Source: Enoplolaimus lenunculus
Taxonomy: Eukaryota > Nematoda > Enoplea > Enoplida > Thoracostomopsidae
Direction of reading: 5' to 3'
Length of the DNA stretch: 64,000 bases
NCBI GenBank assembly: GCA_030248215.1
Contig: JASANG010003170.1
Coordinates: 124,001-188,000 of the forward strand
Shown: positions 40,757-54,000 of the stretch, piece after piece
Layout of the letters: each line of letters begins with the position of its first letter
Position numbering within the stretch: position 1 is the stretch's first letter
Notes under the pieces: generated by a model
Told to the model about the DNA's origin: nothing
Database searches by the model: none
The model's input: the letters and a program-made list of their open reading frames with translations, nothing else
Made by a program: the position numbers and the translations under genes

Positions 40757-41013
40757 TATTCTCAAATGTGTGTAGCACCTATTACCAGCACAGCTGTTAG
40801 CTACCCGCGAGTGACGCGGGTACGGGAAAGAATATTTTGACACGGGTATACCCGCGGGTGAACAATTTCAAAGCGCGGGTAAAAATTTGTGATTCTTTAC
40901 TCGCATAAAGTTTTCATAAAAAAACGGCGAACAACGGTTTAAAGTACATTAGCTAGTATCCCTCACAAATAAAGCACGTAAGTGATGGTAGATGCTATAC
41001 GCATTTGAGAATA
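40757..41013. mobile_element. MITE with TATTCTCAAATG ends
   Basis: TATTCTCAAATGTGTGTAGC and GCTATACGCATTTGAGAATA are inverted repeats. The interior has a GCGGGT-rich stretch (ACCCGCGAGTGACGCGGGTA). Sister of 17584-17793; a similar end also appears at 54847-54868. Confidence 0.72.
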
Positions 41014-41228
41014 TGGGCCCTGACAATAGTATGCTTTAGCTTGAATTTGGCTAAATCTATACTTCAACTGCGTTGATTATACCCTGTTGTACTGCAAACC
41101 TGGCACAGGCAATGTGTGAATCACTCTTGCTGCAGGCTCAGATTTAGTTAAATGATGGGATGTAATCATGTGAGACATGCTTGTCCGTTATGTGCACATG
41201 CAATATTGTAATATTGTACAGTGCACTG

Positions 41229-41441
41229 TACACTGCAATAAATGGTGAATCAAATGGACTCTCTCCGAAATAGGCTGTACGGGACTGCTCAAACTGAGAC
41301 AAATTCGACTCCGCCAGAGTACAACGTACGACTTAGTGAGTCTAATTTGACTCTGACGAATTCGAATTTGACTCAGTTTGTGTAGTCCCGTAGAGCCGAT
41401 TTCAGAGACAGTCAATTTGACTCCCCATTTTTTGCAGTGTA
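41229..41441. mobile_element. Second copy of the palindromic TACACTGC MITE
   Basis: TACACTGCAATAAATGGTGA at the left and CCCCATTTTTTGCAGTGTA at the right, with the CTCTCTCCGAAATAGGCTG arm. More diverged than the 3859-4059 copy, so older. Confidence 0.75.
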
Positions 41442-41510
41442 TGTATGCCAGCCGGCAGCATACGTGTTGACAAATATAGTCGAATATAAAAGCAGTTGAA
41501 GAGTTGGAAG

Positions 41511-41590
41511 GCATGGCGTAGTGGTAAAGCGTTTACTTAACGATCCGCCAGCTTGAAGTTCGATCCCCGCTTTGTAGGCCCGCTGCTTCG
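41511..41590 (+). ncRNA. tRNA-derived sequence (SINE head or tRNA fossil)
   Basis: TGGCGTAGTGGTAAAGCG fits a pol III A box and AGTTCGATCCCC fits a B box, at tRNA-like spacing. The 5' GGCATGG cannot pair with the segment after the B box, so this is not a functional tRNA. Confidence 0.6.
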
Positions 41591-41681
41591 AGCTGCTTAC
41601 TTAAAAAGGTGGAAACGCGAAGTGTTTTGAGCACTGGTCTGCATTGCACTACTGGTTATTTTTCTTCAGGACACCGGGACA

Positions 41682-41996
41682 CAGTGGCGGATTCATGGGG
41701 GGCCACCCCGGCCGTCCGTCGCCCCCCCAACAGCATCTCGACGTTCTACGAAATAAAAATTGAAGTCCATAACCGCTAATGCTAAATTCAAAACAGAAAC
41801 GGATATTGCTGAAGCTGACTGGATTTTGCTTTTTCAAAACTAAATTGCCTTCCGAATCCGAGCCTTTAAATAATTGAACGAACGTAAGGAACTCAATTTA
41901 ATGGCAATAGTTCGTAGTTTGTGTGTGGGTCAAAAATAAGTTTATTACCTATGAAATTTTGGCCCCCCCCATTTTGAGATCCTGGATCCGCCACTG
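41682..41996. mobile_element. hAT-like MITE with CAGTGGCGGATYCA ends
   Basis: CAGTGGCGGATTCA and TGGATCCGCCACTG are inverted repeats. The flanking 8-mers CCGGGACA and CCGAGACA match at 7 of 8. It ends 88 bp upstream of the Imp start codon. Confidence 0.82.
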
Positions 41997-42083
41997 CCGA
42001 GACATCCCTCAGCGTAAAAACAAGGCATCTCAGACAAAGTTAATCAAATTTTTAGGCACCAGAATAGACCGAACACTGCCTCG

Positions 42084-45000
42084 ATGCAAAAACTTTGGCT
42101 TAAAAATTTAAATTCGTCCTGCGACGAGTCTGATGTTCGAAAATTGTTCGCAACGCACGGAATTAAAATTGTGAGTGTGAAATTGTTCAAAGCGTCACCC
42201 GCGAAACGGCTTCGCGCGGATACTTTGAAACCAACTGTCGGGGAAAACGTTGTGAACACAAGACAAGCGTTGATTCGATTTCAAGATCAAAACTGTGCCG
42301 ATCGAGCTATTGATGAAATTAGTGGTAAGAATTGCGACACTGTTTGTTTACTCGACCCAAACGCAGTGGAACGCTGTGTATGAGCGAGAGCGGATAATGG
42401 AAGCACGAGTATGTGACTGGCTGCATTCTGTGTACAAGAGAATGTATCCTGCGCGTGTTGCATTTTTGGCTTGTCTGTCCGCTTCTAAGGTTGGTCAATG
42501 TTGATTGATTGGCTGCATTTTACATTTTTAGCGAAAGCATAATGAGAACGAGTTACTCCGTTTAACCTTTCATTCATAGAGAATACTATGAGCAACTAAA
42601 TACAATAATGTACGAGCAATACACACACTGTGAGCAATGTTTAACATTTATAACGTATATGTGCAGTGCAAAATCTCCACAAGACCTGAGAGCCTACTCG
42701 GGCTGGAGCGTCAAGCTCGTACAGCTCAGTGGTCATCGTAAACGCCTCCCACCCGCGAGACTGGGGATCGAATCTTACCTTGAAATTACATCTCATATGA
42801 AATCGAAAATATTTATGTGAGAAAGGGTTAAAGGTAAATATTGAGCAAGATTATTAAATCTACCCCCCTCAATCAGTGGGTTGATTGGCCGAAAACTCAA
42901 GATGCCAGGTGGAACATTTTGTAACCATGCAAACCGCGTTAGTTGCATACTCTTGTTTGAGTAAACATCATCCACTCTTGGTGCCAAGTGTTACTTTAGC
43001 CCCCCTCCCTGGGCGCTTGCGCACTTTTTCTCTCATTTAAAGGGTGGCGTTAGGCTTAATACACTCATGCAACGTTTCTCGTAAACGTACGTTGACAAGT
43101 CTAAAAGTTAATAGTCTGAACGTGAGCCTAAACCATAAACCTAAACCTACTGTGATGCTAATACGTTGCACATGTATAAAGCAATATTTACCGGCCTATA
43201 AAACGTTTTTTACAATCCGTGATAACTTTTTGACAAAAAATTTTCAAATTATTAAAATTTAAGCGTCAAAATCGTTATCTGCAAACGTAGTCTCACCAAC
43301 CCTCTGAATGCGATTTGCAACTGCAGTTAATATATGCCGGTAACATAAGGGCAAACTGCAGTCACTGCGATTGGCAACTAAATGTTTTTTACTTATACTT
43401 AAAACGGCGGGTGACGTCAAAAATAAGCATGCATGCAAATTTACAACGGAATAATGCTAAATTTGCATACAATTTAGCTAATAATACTTAAAATTTAAGG
43501 TTGTTTTGTGCCCGGTTCTGGTGTTGTTGGAAAAGTTGAGGACCAGAAATTGGGTTTGTTTTAAGATGTGTTCGTGTTTCAAACCGCCTTGGTTTCGCTG
43601 TTTTCAAGGATAGCGTCGCTTAGTTTAGTCCAGCATTATCCTGCAGCTTAGTGTTGGTTTCATTGTCGCTTTACCTGTGGCGTAAAACCTTTACAGTCTA
43701 TTTCTTATATATTACTATTTGATTAAGTAAGTACTGTAGTGACCCGAATAAATTCGGGGCTGACATTTTTGGCCTCTCCAGAGGGCACGCCCCCCTGTTT
43801 TCGGTTGTGTGCTGTTATTTTTTTAATCCACCGCTACGCCTCTCTTCGTTACTGCAATTAAACGATGAATTAAACGTTTATTTGTCTGTATCAAATGCTT
43901 GAGCGATAATACAAGGTTATACTTCGGATTGTACTTTTAAATCTTAAGTATGCTTTAAAGTTTTGAACCCCAACATTATTTGGTCGTGAAGTCAATTGTG
44001 CACTGCAACTAGGGACAGTTGACATTTATGTATGGACTCTAATTAGATGTTTAGCGACTCTATCCACTTACGGACTCTTAAGGACATAAAACTCAAATTG
44101 GGGACTTCTCTTATTCGGGTCACTACAGTATGTATATGTAGTTAATATTATTGTTCATCAGGTTCTCGTATCGGCTCGTGTACGCTTTCATTGCGCGTTT
44201 TCAAAATTTTCAGATTTCGGCGTAAACTCTGGTCCGCAGCCTGCTTATCATGTTTAGGGGGAGGAACGGACCCAAAAAATAATTTAAACTTACGCTTAGG
44301 ATCAGGCATCCAGGTTTCGGTTGAGCCTATAAAACAATGTTTAAATTCTCGATTACGTTCGTTTTTTTGCGTAGGCTTAGAAACGCATTTTTGCAATGCT
44401 TAGGCTTAGGCTTTGGCTTAGGAATATGCTTAATTTACTGTTACGCGCCTTAAAGTAACATTGGCTTATTAGGAATACGCTTAATCTACTGTTACGCCCT
44501 TTAAAGTAACATCATAGGCCAATTAATTCAAAACGACGTATGTTTAAAGTTTGCATTTTTGTGGCAATATATTTTGTTGAGGTTACGTTTGTGGTGAAGC
44601 GAATTATCGAGGACTGAACTGGAAAAATTGAAATTTAAATCCCAAAAGTTTTCAAAACAAAGTATGAAAACGCGAACTGGTTTCAAACAATGTTGACCGA
44701 TTACTTTTAGGTACTCTGTTTATGGATTCGGAAATTCGACTCGAGCCTGTGATGCCAAGGAAATATAGGTAATCAAATTTGCGGCCGTACTTTAATACAC
44801 AAAACCCTATATTTCGAAGTCAACTGAACGTTTTTGCATAGGTAAAGACGGAACAGTTGATTTGCGAAAATTGTAACATATATCTCAGCTCGACCTTGAG
44901 GATATCACAAAAGTATATAAAATTTGACAATTTTCAATAGATGTTTATTCGATTTTTTAAGGTACTATGGGTCGCTCTGAACTGAAAAATGTTCCCACCC

Positions 45001-48000
45001 TCACATAAGACAAGTGTGTGGATTGGCCATTATTTAGTTTGGTGGTCCATTCTGCTTTAGTGTCCATTGAAATTGCGGGTGATTCAGAGCGAGCGCCAGT
45101 GGCTGTGATGAGGGAGGAAGATGTAAGTGCCGATAGCACACTTACCCTGCAAATATGGGATACTTTTTTGTCTTGAGTTTTGACCCCCTGCCGGACGGCA
45201 GGCCGAATTGTTCGGCCATCAATGCCTGCGGTCTCAGCATTTCTATATTGGCTGTGTCACCGAAATCATTTTCTGAACGTTAATGTTAACATTTCATTAT
45301 TTTAAGTACCACGTAAAACAAAACTTATTTTACGAGCTTATGTTTGTCAAAATATTAAAGATAGGTTCGCTTAAGTTGTAATGCGTCTTATACAGCCTTT
45401 ATTTCGCGGTCAATATAAAATATGAATAATGCTAAGCCTAAGCCTAAACCTAAAAAACGTAACGAGAAACTAGAATTTTGTAATACTTGTCTAAAATGAT
45501 TAATTTATTGATATTTTAGCGAACGCTCTTGTACGGTCATTGTTCGTTCACTACCGCCATCTGTCAATTATGATGAATTTTGTAATTTGGTCAAAAACAT
45601 CACACCGCGATTGGCAGCAGTTGAGCAAAGTAAAACTCGACTGTATATACGGCCAATGTTACTTTAAGTGGCGTAACAGTAGAATAAGCGGTTTCCGAAG
45701 CCTAAGCCTAAGCGTTGCAAAAATGAGCTCCTAAGCCTAAGCCTAAAACCTACGCCTAATCCTAAGCAAAAAATGTAATTTAGAATCTGGACGCCCCTTA
45801 AAGTAACATTGGTCATAAATGCAATGCGTTTGCTGCTAAAATGGTCGGATTTTGAAATTTTATTTTGCGTTTTTGGCTCTTCAACAGATATTTTGAGAAA
45901 TGTTGGGCATAAATGAGTTTTTAAACTGCTTAAATTTATACAGATGTGTCAACTTTCTTTTGTGTGATGATTTTTCTCACATTTCCAGAAATGCCGTCTC
46001 TTATCCGCCCTCTAGAAACATTATGTCTATCTAGAAAAGTTTTGGTCAAGTTTGTTGTAAATAGTGTATGAAATTGCCATATACATTAGGTGAAATTATA
46101 ACCCTCTATCATGTAGAATTGGCTGCGTCCGTGCAATTAATACATTTGTTGACTCCTGTACACAGTTTGCCCAACATTATTAATATCGGTTCAAACGTAG
46201 GTTTATGCAGGCTATTTCTGAAACACCAAGCCTAAGTCTGATTCTATAACCTAATCTTGTGGTAACAAGTGTACAAATGGCCATTTGTTTGTTATACGTG
46301 TCATTTTGGGCCAATGTAAAGACCGTGGCCAAAACACCAGTAAACGCATATATCTAAGCCTAAGAGCACGATAAGCCTCTATCTAACTCTAGGCCAATGC
46401 CTAAGCCAAAAATATTCAAAAGCTTAAGCTTATTCAATTGCAGTCCCGTGAAAAAATGGTCCGATCTTGACGCAGGTTTTTGTATTTTATAGGCGGTTCG
46501 CCAGAACAGCCAGAGATGACAATATTACTCAAAAATCCAATTGATGCGAAACGATGTGCGATTGAACTGAATGGACAATATTTTCACGGTGTTTACTTAA
46601 AGGTTAGTACAGTTTATTAATAAAAAATTCAAATTAAAATTTAAAATTTAGTTTGAGAAAAATACGTCTTAAAATTTATAAAGTTTATTACTGGCAAATT
46701 CTTGTTGCACGTACTGGTCACATAAAACAGTGGCTAAGTTATATTTTATGGGAGGTTTTGGATAATTTAACAAATTATAACCGATTTTGAACTCAAATAG
46801 TTTTGAAAATTTGTACTGTTAAATCAAAAACTTAATTAGAAATACTACTATAATTTCGCTAATTAATTCTGTCTGTAAAGTTTTTTTGTTTTAGCAGAAA
46901 TATTCTGCAAGTCCTATATGTAGTTGTTTTATTAGTTTGTTGAGCGCACTTAAATCGTCAGTTTTAAGGCTTTCGTAATCTGCGAATGAAGAGTCCTCCT
47001 TGTAAAGATCAGCGGCGGACCGTTTTTCAGCCGTACTGCAATTGATGAAGCTTAAGCTTTTTTACACTTATTTTTATTAGGCTTAGGCTTAGGTACAGGC
47101 TTATCCTTACGCTTAGGCTCAGGCTTAGGCTTATCCTTACGCTTAGGCTCAGGCTTATCCTTACGCTTAGGCTCAGGCTTATCCTTACGCTTAGGCTCAG
47201 GCTTATCCTTACGCTTAGGCTCAGGCTTATCCTTACGCTTAGGCTCAGGCTTAGGCTTATTCTTAGGCTTAGGCTCAGGCTTATCCTTACGCTTAGGCTC
47301 AGGCTTATCCTTACGCTTAGGCTCAGGCTTATCCTTACGCTTAGGCTCAGGCTTATCCTTACGCTTAGGCTCAGGCTTAGGCTTATTCTTAGGCTTAGGC
47401 TTAGGTTTAAGCTCAGGCTCAAGTTCAGGCTCAGGCTTAGGCTTAAGCTCAGGCTCAGGCTTAGGCTTAGGGTCAGGATTAGGCTCAGGCTTATGCTCTT
47501 TCTCAGGCTTATGTATAGGCTTATCCTTACGCTCAAGCTTAATAGCTTGGGCTCAGGCTCAGGCTTAGTGTTTAGGCTATAGGAACATGCTTTTACTACT
47601 GTTACGGCCCTGTTCTTCACACTAGTCAAATAAAATCATTTGGCTACTGAATGAAGCAAATCAATTACTGCTGCATCATTCCGTTCGATATTTTTAACCT
47701 TGGCAATTTGGTTCGACACGTCAGTCAGTTTTTATTAAAGTTGGAACGCAACAACATCGATTGTTTTAAGTTTCTAAATCATTATATTTTGCCAAGATTT
47801 TTAACTGGATGCGTTTTATGCAACGCAACCAGCACCGAGACCTTTTCCAGGACCGTTCAGACGCCCGCGGTTCGAAACCTTAGTGTAGCGCTGTACTTGT
47901 CGTGTGTCATCGTCCGGCGCCGGCCGTCACCATACGGTATCGTATGTGTGTACGTCGCGTACGATACCACACGGTGACGGACGGCGACGGACAGCGACGA

Positions 48001-51000
48001 GCGTCAACAAAAGTACGTACAGCGCCACCCTAAGTTTTCGTTGAACTTATTACGTATAAAAATTGGTACAGAAAACTTAATAAAGTAAGAATTTTGGACG
48101 TTGAACCCTTACGAAAACCCAGCAAGCGAATCGACCGCAACGCTAAGCGTAATTTTACTACTAAATTTGCTTGGAAGTTCCGAGCACAATTTTTGGTCCA
48201 TATATTGTTGGTCTTGGTCCAGTAGATCTCTCAAGACTTACCCCCATCTGGCTGTGCAACTGAGTGCAATATTTTTTTACGAAATAAGCTATTGCGTCAT
48301 ATTTTGTTTTCAGGCATATCATTGTGAAAACAACATCAAACGCTCGCCGCCTTTACTGCGCCGGTCTGTGGATCAGTTTGGCAGTCAGCCAAACTTTTTC
48401 GCGTCCGCTAAAACTGGACTCAGTCGAAGCTTATCGTTGCCTGCTTTGAATTATGATGATAGCGTTGAGATGCCGCTCAGGTACGTAAAGCAGTACGGGC
48501 CCGTAGCCAAGGGGGGCAGGGGGGCAGTGGGGCTCAGCCCCCACTGGAAAAATTTTGGGTCCCCTAGAAAATTTTAAACCTTGCTTGTAATTCATTGAAA
48601 ACCCTTGTATACCCCTCCTGAAATTTTTTGAGCCCTCCTCTCACTTAGCAAGGCAAGCTGGCTGCTACGGGTCAAAAGCAGTAACGTAAAACAACGAAAT
48701 ATTTTCTAATATTAACAACACCTTAATATATACATTGATTTAATTAATATTGAAATTTGTATGCCCCTTTGTAGCATACAGGCGTTGTCCGGTGTCGCCG
48801 GCAGCGTACGGCACCTGCCGGCATCGTACATTATTTGCCGAACGGCGCCGGAAAGCGCTTGTACAATTTGTACACTGACCCTTAGGGTCAAACGTTTAAG
48901 TTTACGTATTAGCTAAGTATTTTTTAAATCGGAACCCTAAACCTTTGTAGAAGAACCAATTTTGGTTTCAGAATGCTCGTTGAAAATCGTCTTGTTGGTG
49001 CAATTATTGGTAAAGGTGGTACGGTGATACGGAAAATAACCAAAGAGTGTAACGCACGTTGTGTGTACGTTTCAGTCTAAAATATTCTTTCTTATAAATG
49101 CTTATTTGAACGACAATTTCTACGTAGCGAATTTTAACTCAGTGCTTAAATGAACTCTGTTTTTTGATGCTTAAATAGCATGGGTTTACCACGACAATTC
49201 GTCGCCCGACAACTCGTAATCTGAAATTTTATCGACTCAACAATTCGTCGCCCATCATTTATACTTAGGCTTAGGATTACGCTTAGCATTATGATTAGAT
49301 TTTTACTTAGGGTTTAAGATACTGTTGGTCGACAAATTGCCGGGCGACGAATTGTCGTAAGAGTTCTTAAATATGATTGGTCATTTAAGAATAGCGTCAT
49401 ACACTTTAAAAAACGTGATTTTCAGTATTGACGTCACGCAAACAGTTCACAACGAAGCTGGTGTTGCTGAAAAAGTAGTTTGCATTTACGGATCGGCTGA
49501 ATGTTGTACTGACGCATGCGCCAAAATACTAGAAATTGTCACGCAACAGTCGCCAAAATTCAAAGATGCGTCAAAACAAAGGTTAAATTTGGAATTTGTT
49601 TAAATTCTAAAAAAATAATTTTCATTTTTATTGAAAAAAAACGTTAAATACTTTGGCTTAAAATTCCAGTATTAGCATCAAAGGTTTCGAAGGTTTCATT
49701 TCGACTCCAATGACGTGTAGTCGTATAGTAAAATATATTATTTTGTATCAAACCAAAAAATTGGAACAAAATTCGAACTTGTTCCGGTTCAACTCAACTG
49801 TGGGTTTGATATTGACTAAAGGTTTTGTTGGAAGTTACAGGCCAATGTATAGGACAGAATCGTCACCGTAGTATAAGCTTATTACTAAGCCTAAACCTAA
49901 GTGTAAGCAAACGCGTAAGAATGAGCTAAAAATAAGATTAATGTTTTACGCTTACTCTACTGCAGTCCCGCAGAAAAATGGTTTGGCCCCTGACCTTCAC
50001 ACATGGGCCGAAGTCGGCCCAGACCCTCTTTTTACTATGTCCCTGGTGCTAAATTCTAATTCATATACGACCAGGTGGGTTGAGCTGTTGTGATTTCCAA
50101 AATTGTAAATTATTTTAGCCAATTAGAACTGAAGCTTTGTGCAGACGATAATTTGATTGGTCGCTTGATTGGACGTGGTGGTACAAATATTCGTCGTATT
50201 ATGGACAAAACGGATACTATTATTTATGTGTCAAAGTTTGTAAAATGTTATTTATAATTGTTTAAATTATTTAATTTTGAAATTTTCCGTTTTTTTGAAA
50301 CGTTTAGTCGTTATGAATTTTCTATTTAGCAGACGTTGTCAGAGTTGCTGCAGAAAATTACAATTTTGATATTTAAAATCAAAATTAGACGTTGTCAGAG
50401 TTGCTGCAGAGAATTACAATTTTGATATTTAAAATCAAAATTGCATAGTCAAAGCTAAACTGTCGTTGCTTAGCTAGGAAAGTAATAAAATTCAAGACTG
50501 GACTCGGGATTAAAATACGAAAAATGCTTCGCATACGGTGCATATTTGAGGCGACACTTTTGGCGCAAGTCTTGTTCGAAACCATGTTCACGGAATTTGC
50601 AACAATTTTGTAGTTTCACCCCCACAGTGAACAAGTTTCCCCGTGACAAAAATTCCGTTTCCAGGGGGACTTCTGTCCACCGGAACCCCTGTGATTTAAA
50701 ACAATACTAAACAGGATTGAAAAACAAAACGCAAAATTGACGGGAAAATTTTCGCACCACAAATTAGTTTTCAAAACAGGAAATACAAAACATTTTTATG
50801 TTACAAGTGAAAAACTCCCCCCACATGTTTGCGTAGTGGCATGGGGAACCTACAATTGTGCCAGTTCTGGGTTGCAAATACTCGCCGCGCTCAAAGTTGC
50901 AATTTCAAAGTTCTGGTTGGGTACAAAAAACTTGTGCAAGTGTGAATAGGGCTTGTCGGGATTTGTTTTTGTAGTAAAGCGGATCACACCAATTGGTTCG

Positions 51001-54000
51001 ACCGTGTTATTGTCGTTCGGGCGTCTGATATCGAAAGTTTGATTAAAGCTGAAGAGCAAATTTCAGCTAAACTGCGACAAAGTTGGGCAAACGATTTGAA
51101 GGCGGTTGACTTTGTGAGTGAGCTTTCGGTGTTATCTTGAGAGATGAACAGAACATCTCGAGATCAGAGGTTAAAATAACGAGATGAAAACTATTTTGAA
51201 CTTGTGAAAAATAAGTTAACCGGAAACGAAAAATAAAATATTCAGAAATGAAAAATACGCCGGAAGTAGAAGATGAACCAGCACAGAGATGAAAAATGAA
51301 AAAAACAGTTGGAAAAATAAATATTAAATAAATATAAATTAATCGGGAAAGGGAAACAAAATTTAGTCAAAAATAAAAATAAATAAAAAATAAAGGACGT
51401 AAATGAACCAAGGCAAAATTGAATTTTACAAAAGTTAAACAAAAACCGGAAGCAGGAATCAATTAACCGCAAGTGAAAAATAAATTAACCGGAAGTGAGA
51501 AATAAAATTAACCGGAAGTTTGAAATAAAATTAACCGGAAGTGAGAAATAAAATTAACCGGAAGTGAGACATAAATTAACCGGTAGTCAAAATAAATTAA
51601 CCGGAAGTGCGAAATAAATTAACCGAAAGTGAGAATTAAATTAACCGGAGGTGAGAAATAAAATTAACCGGAAGTGAGAAATAAAAATAAAAGAAAAAAA
51701 GCTTACCGGTAGCAAAATAAATAACAATGGATAATTAAGCGAAAGTAAAAATAATAGAAAAATAAACTGAAATCAGAGGTGAAAAGTATGTAAACCAGTA
51801 TCTTATTGAAAAAATAACATTTCAAAAATTACTTAAATTATTTGAAAAAAAAATTAATTTTAAAAATCATTCAATTTTCAGTTTAATTTCAGGCACCGAA
51901 CCAGTTTAATATGCATGATCACGCTAACTACACTTCGAATTATAACCATTATACAACAGGAACACATTCAAATGCTTATAATCGGCATTATTTCAACAAT
52001 ACAATGGACCAATATCATTCACCGTACTATCCATTTCAACAACAACAACAACAACAACATAATACAATCCTTGGAAACAACTTTTATAACCGGATGCCTG
52101 CAATTCCGGTAGTTCCTGCCACAGTGCCCGCAAAGCCGCATTGGTCTCCGCCTGGTTCCGGCAATCATTTGGGAAGTGTAATTCGTCAGGTGAGACACAC
52201 TGAAAGTGCAACATGTAAATGCTGCGTATACGTACATTTTGCTGATAGTTGACTTAAAAATTTTATCTCATTTTATAAGCATAAACGCAGCGTTTACAGT
52301 AATTTTGGTCCATGTTTCGCTGAGGGCCGTCCCACTGACTGTCCCGGTACATCGATCAACAGAAGTGCAGCTGCAAGAAAGACACCGCTCAGCGCACGGC
52401 TGATTATACATTTACGGGTGGTTTTAATATAAGGCGTAATATATATTTTTAGGCTGAGTCTTAGGTTGACGCTTAGTCTTAGGTTTAGGTTTTATGCAAG
52501 GATGATGCTTAGAGCCTCAAGCAAGGTTTAGGCTCTGTTCTACTGTTTCAGCTGTTCCAGGGCTGTCGTACTGTCCCGGGGCTGTTGTACTGTCCCGGGG
52601 CTGTGGTACTGTCCCGGGGCTGTGGTACTGTCCCGGGGCTGTCGTACTGTCCCGGGGCTGTCGTACTGTCCCGGGGCTGTCGTACTGTCCCGGGGCTGTA
52701 GTACTGTCCCGGGGCTGTCGTACTGTCCCGGGGCTGTCGTACTGCCCCGGTTGCCCTGACTGTCCCTGCTGTGATGCTGCCTTGCTATCCTTTCTATTCT
52801 TTTCCCAGCTATCCTGCAGTCCCGGTTGTCCCGCTTTGCCAACGGTCCTGCTCTGCCAACGGTCCTGCTCTGCCAACGGTCCTGCTCTGCCAACGGTCCT
52901 GCTCTGCCAACGGTCCTGCTCTGCCAACGGTCCTGCTCTGCCAACGGTCCTGCTATGCCAACGGTCCTGCTATGCCGACGGTCCTGCTATGCCGACGGTC
53001 CTGCTATGCCGACGGTCCTGCTATGCCGACGGTCCTGCTATGCCGACGGTCCTGCTATGCCGACGGTCCTGCTATGCCGACGGTCCTGCTATGCCGACGG
53101 TCCTGCTATGCCGTCGGTCCTGCTATGCCGACGGTCCTGCTATGCCGTCGGTCCTGCTATGCCGTCGGTCCTGCTATGCCGTCGGTCCTGCTATGCCGTC
53201 GGTCCTGCTATGCCGACGGTCCTGCTGTGCCGACGGTCCTGCTACGCCGACGGTCCTGCTATGCCGGTTGTTCTGGTTCTGGCTGCGCTACTTTTCAGCA
53301 AAACTGAGTACACACGGCACTTGTAATTTACAACCTGTTCCAGCATTTTAGTTGTCTTTGGGACAGCAGGACGGCCTGCAAAGTGCCATGGACCATACCG
53401 TAACAACACTATTGTTTTTATGCCAGCAGGTTTCAATTTTTAAAATTTACCACTCTACCTGATGTCTTTTGTGGTGCAATGTTGACAAAGGTATTGTGCA
53501 CACTGTGAACATTCGGCATATAAATATTAATAATCCTAGACCTAATGTTGTTAATTTTAAAATTTAATTTCAACTTTCGATCTTAAACGAGAAATTTCCC
53601 CAACTCTTAACCCTGGCCCTGTGGTCTGTGTATCATTTTGTATGCAATTAAATAATGAAGTATACTGTATATAAATACTGCATCGGGTAAGGATTAACCG
53701 CAGTCAAAGTCTATTAATTGCCAAAATTTAACGCTTTTAGAAGTTATTCACTCAAACTCAGTGGCGGATCCAGGATCTCAAAATGGGGGGCCAAAATTTG
53801 ACAGATAATAAACTTATTTTTGACCCATACTGTAGTGTCCCAAATGAGAGGGGTGGAATAAGACGTAGCTTATTATAAGCTGCTTATACTATTGTGTATA
53901 AAACAGAGAAATAAACAGCGTAGAACAGCAATTGACACTCTATATAATTTTTGTCGAGATGCTGTTGGGCGGAAGCACGGCCGGGGTGGCCCCACATGGA

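Larger units (their letters stand above)
38466..42083. other. Intergenic region PARS2-IGF2BP: a MITE cluster
   Basis: No host gene is seen. Eight inverted-repeat elements and one tRNA-derived segment occupy about half of the 3.6 kb (listed separately). The unassigned pieces are 38466-38695, 39712-40173, 40342-40756 and 41014-41228. The Imp promoter must lie after the hAT-like element ending at 41996 or within it. Confidence 0.6.

Noticed and set aside
41511-41590. Functional tRNA gene
   Set aside because: A and B boxes look right but acceptor-stem ends do not pair, so I list it only as tRNA-derived.
45540-45734. Open frame MFVHYRHLSIMMNF...
   Set aside because: A shifted frame over Imp exon 3; the frame that gives RRM2 (CTVIVRSLPPS) is the real one and fits both neighbouring phases.
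47027-47629. 200-codon minus-strand frame, Ser/Leu/Arg/Ile repeats
   Set aside because: It is a translation of the expanded TTAGGC array inside a MITE; no start context, no conservation expected.
52517-53351. Five long overlapping frames on both strands
   Set aside because: They are open because of the 18-bp and 17-bp minisatellites, lie inside an Imp intron, and several frames are open at once.
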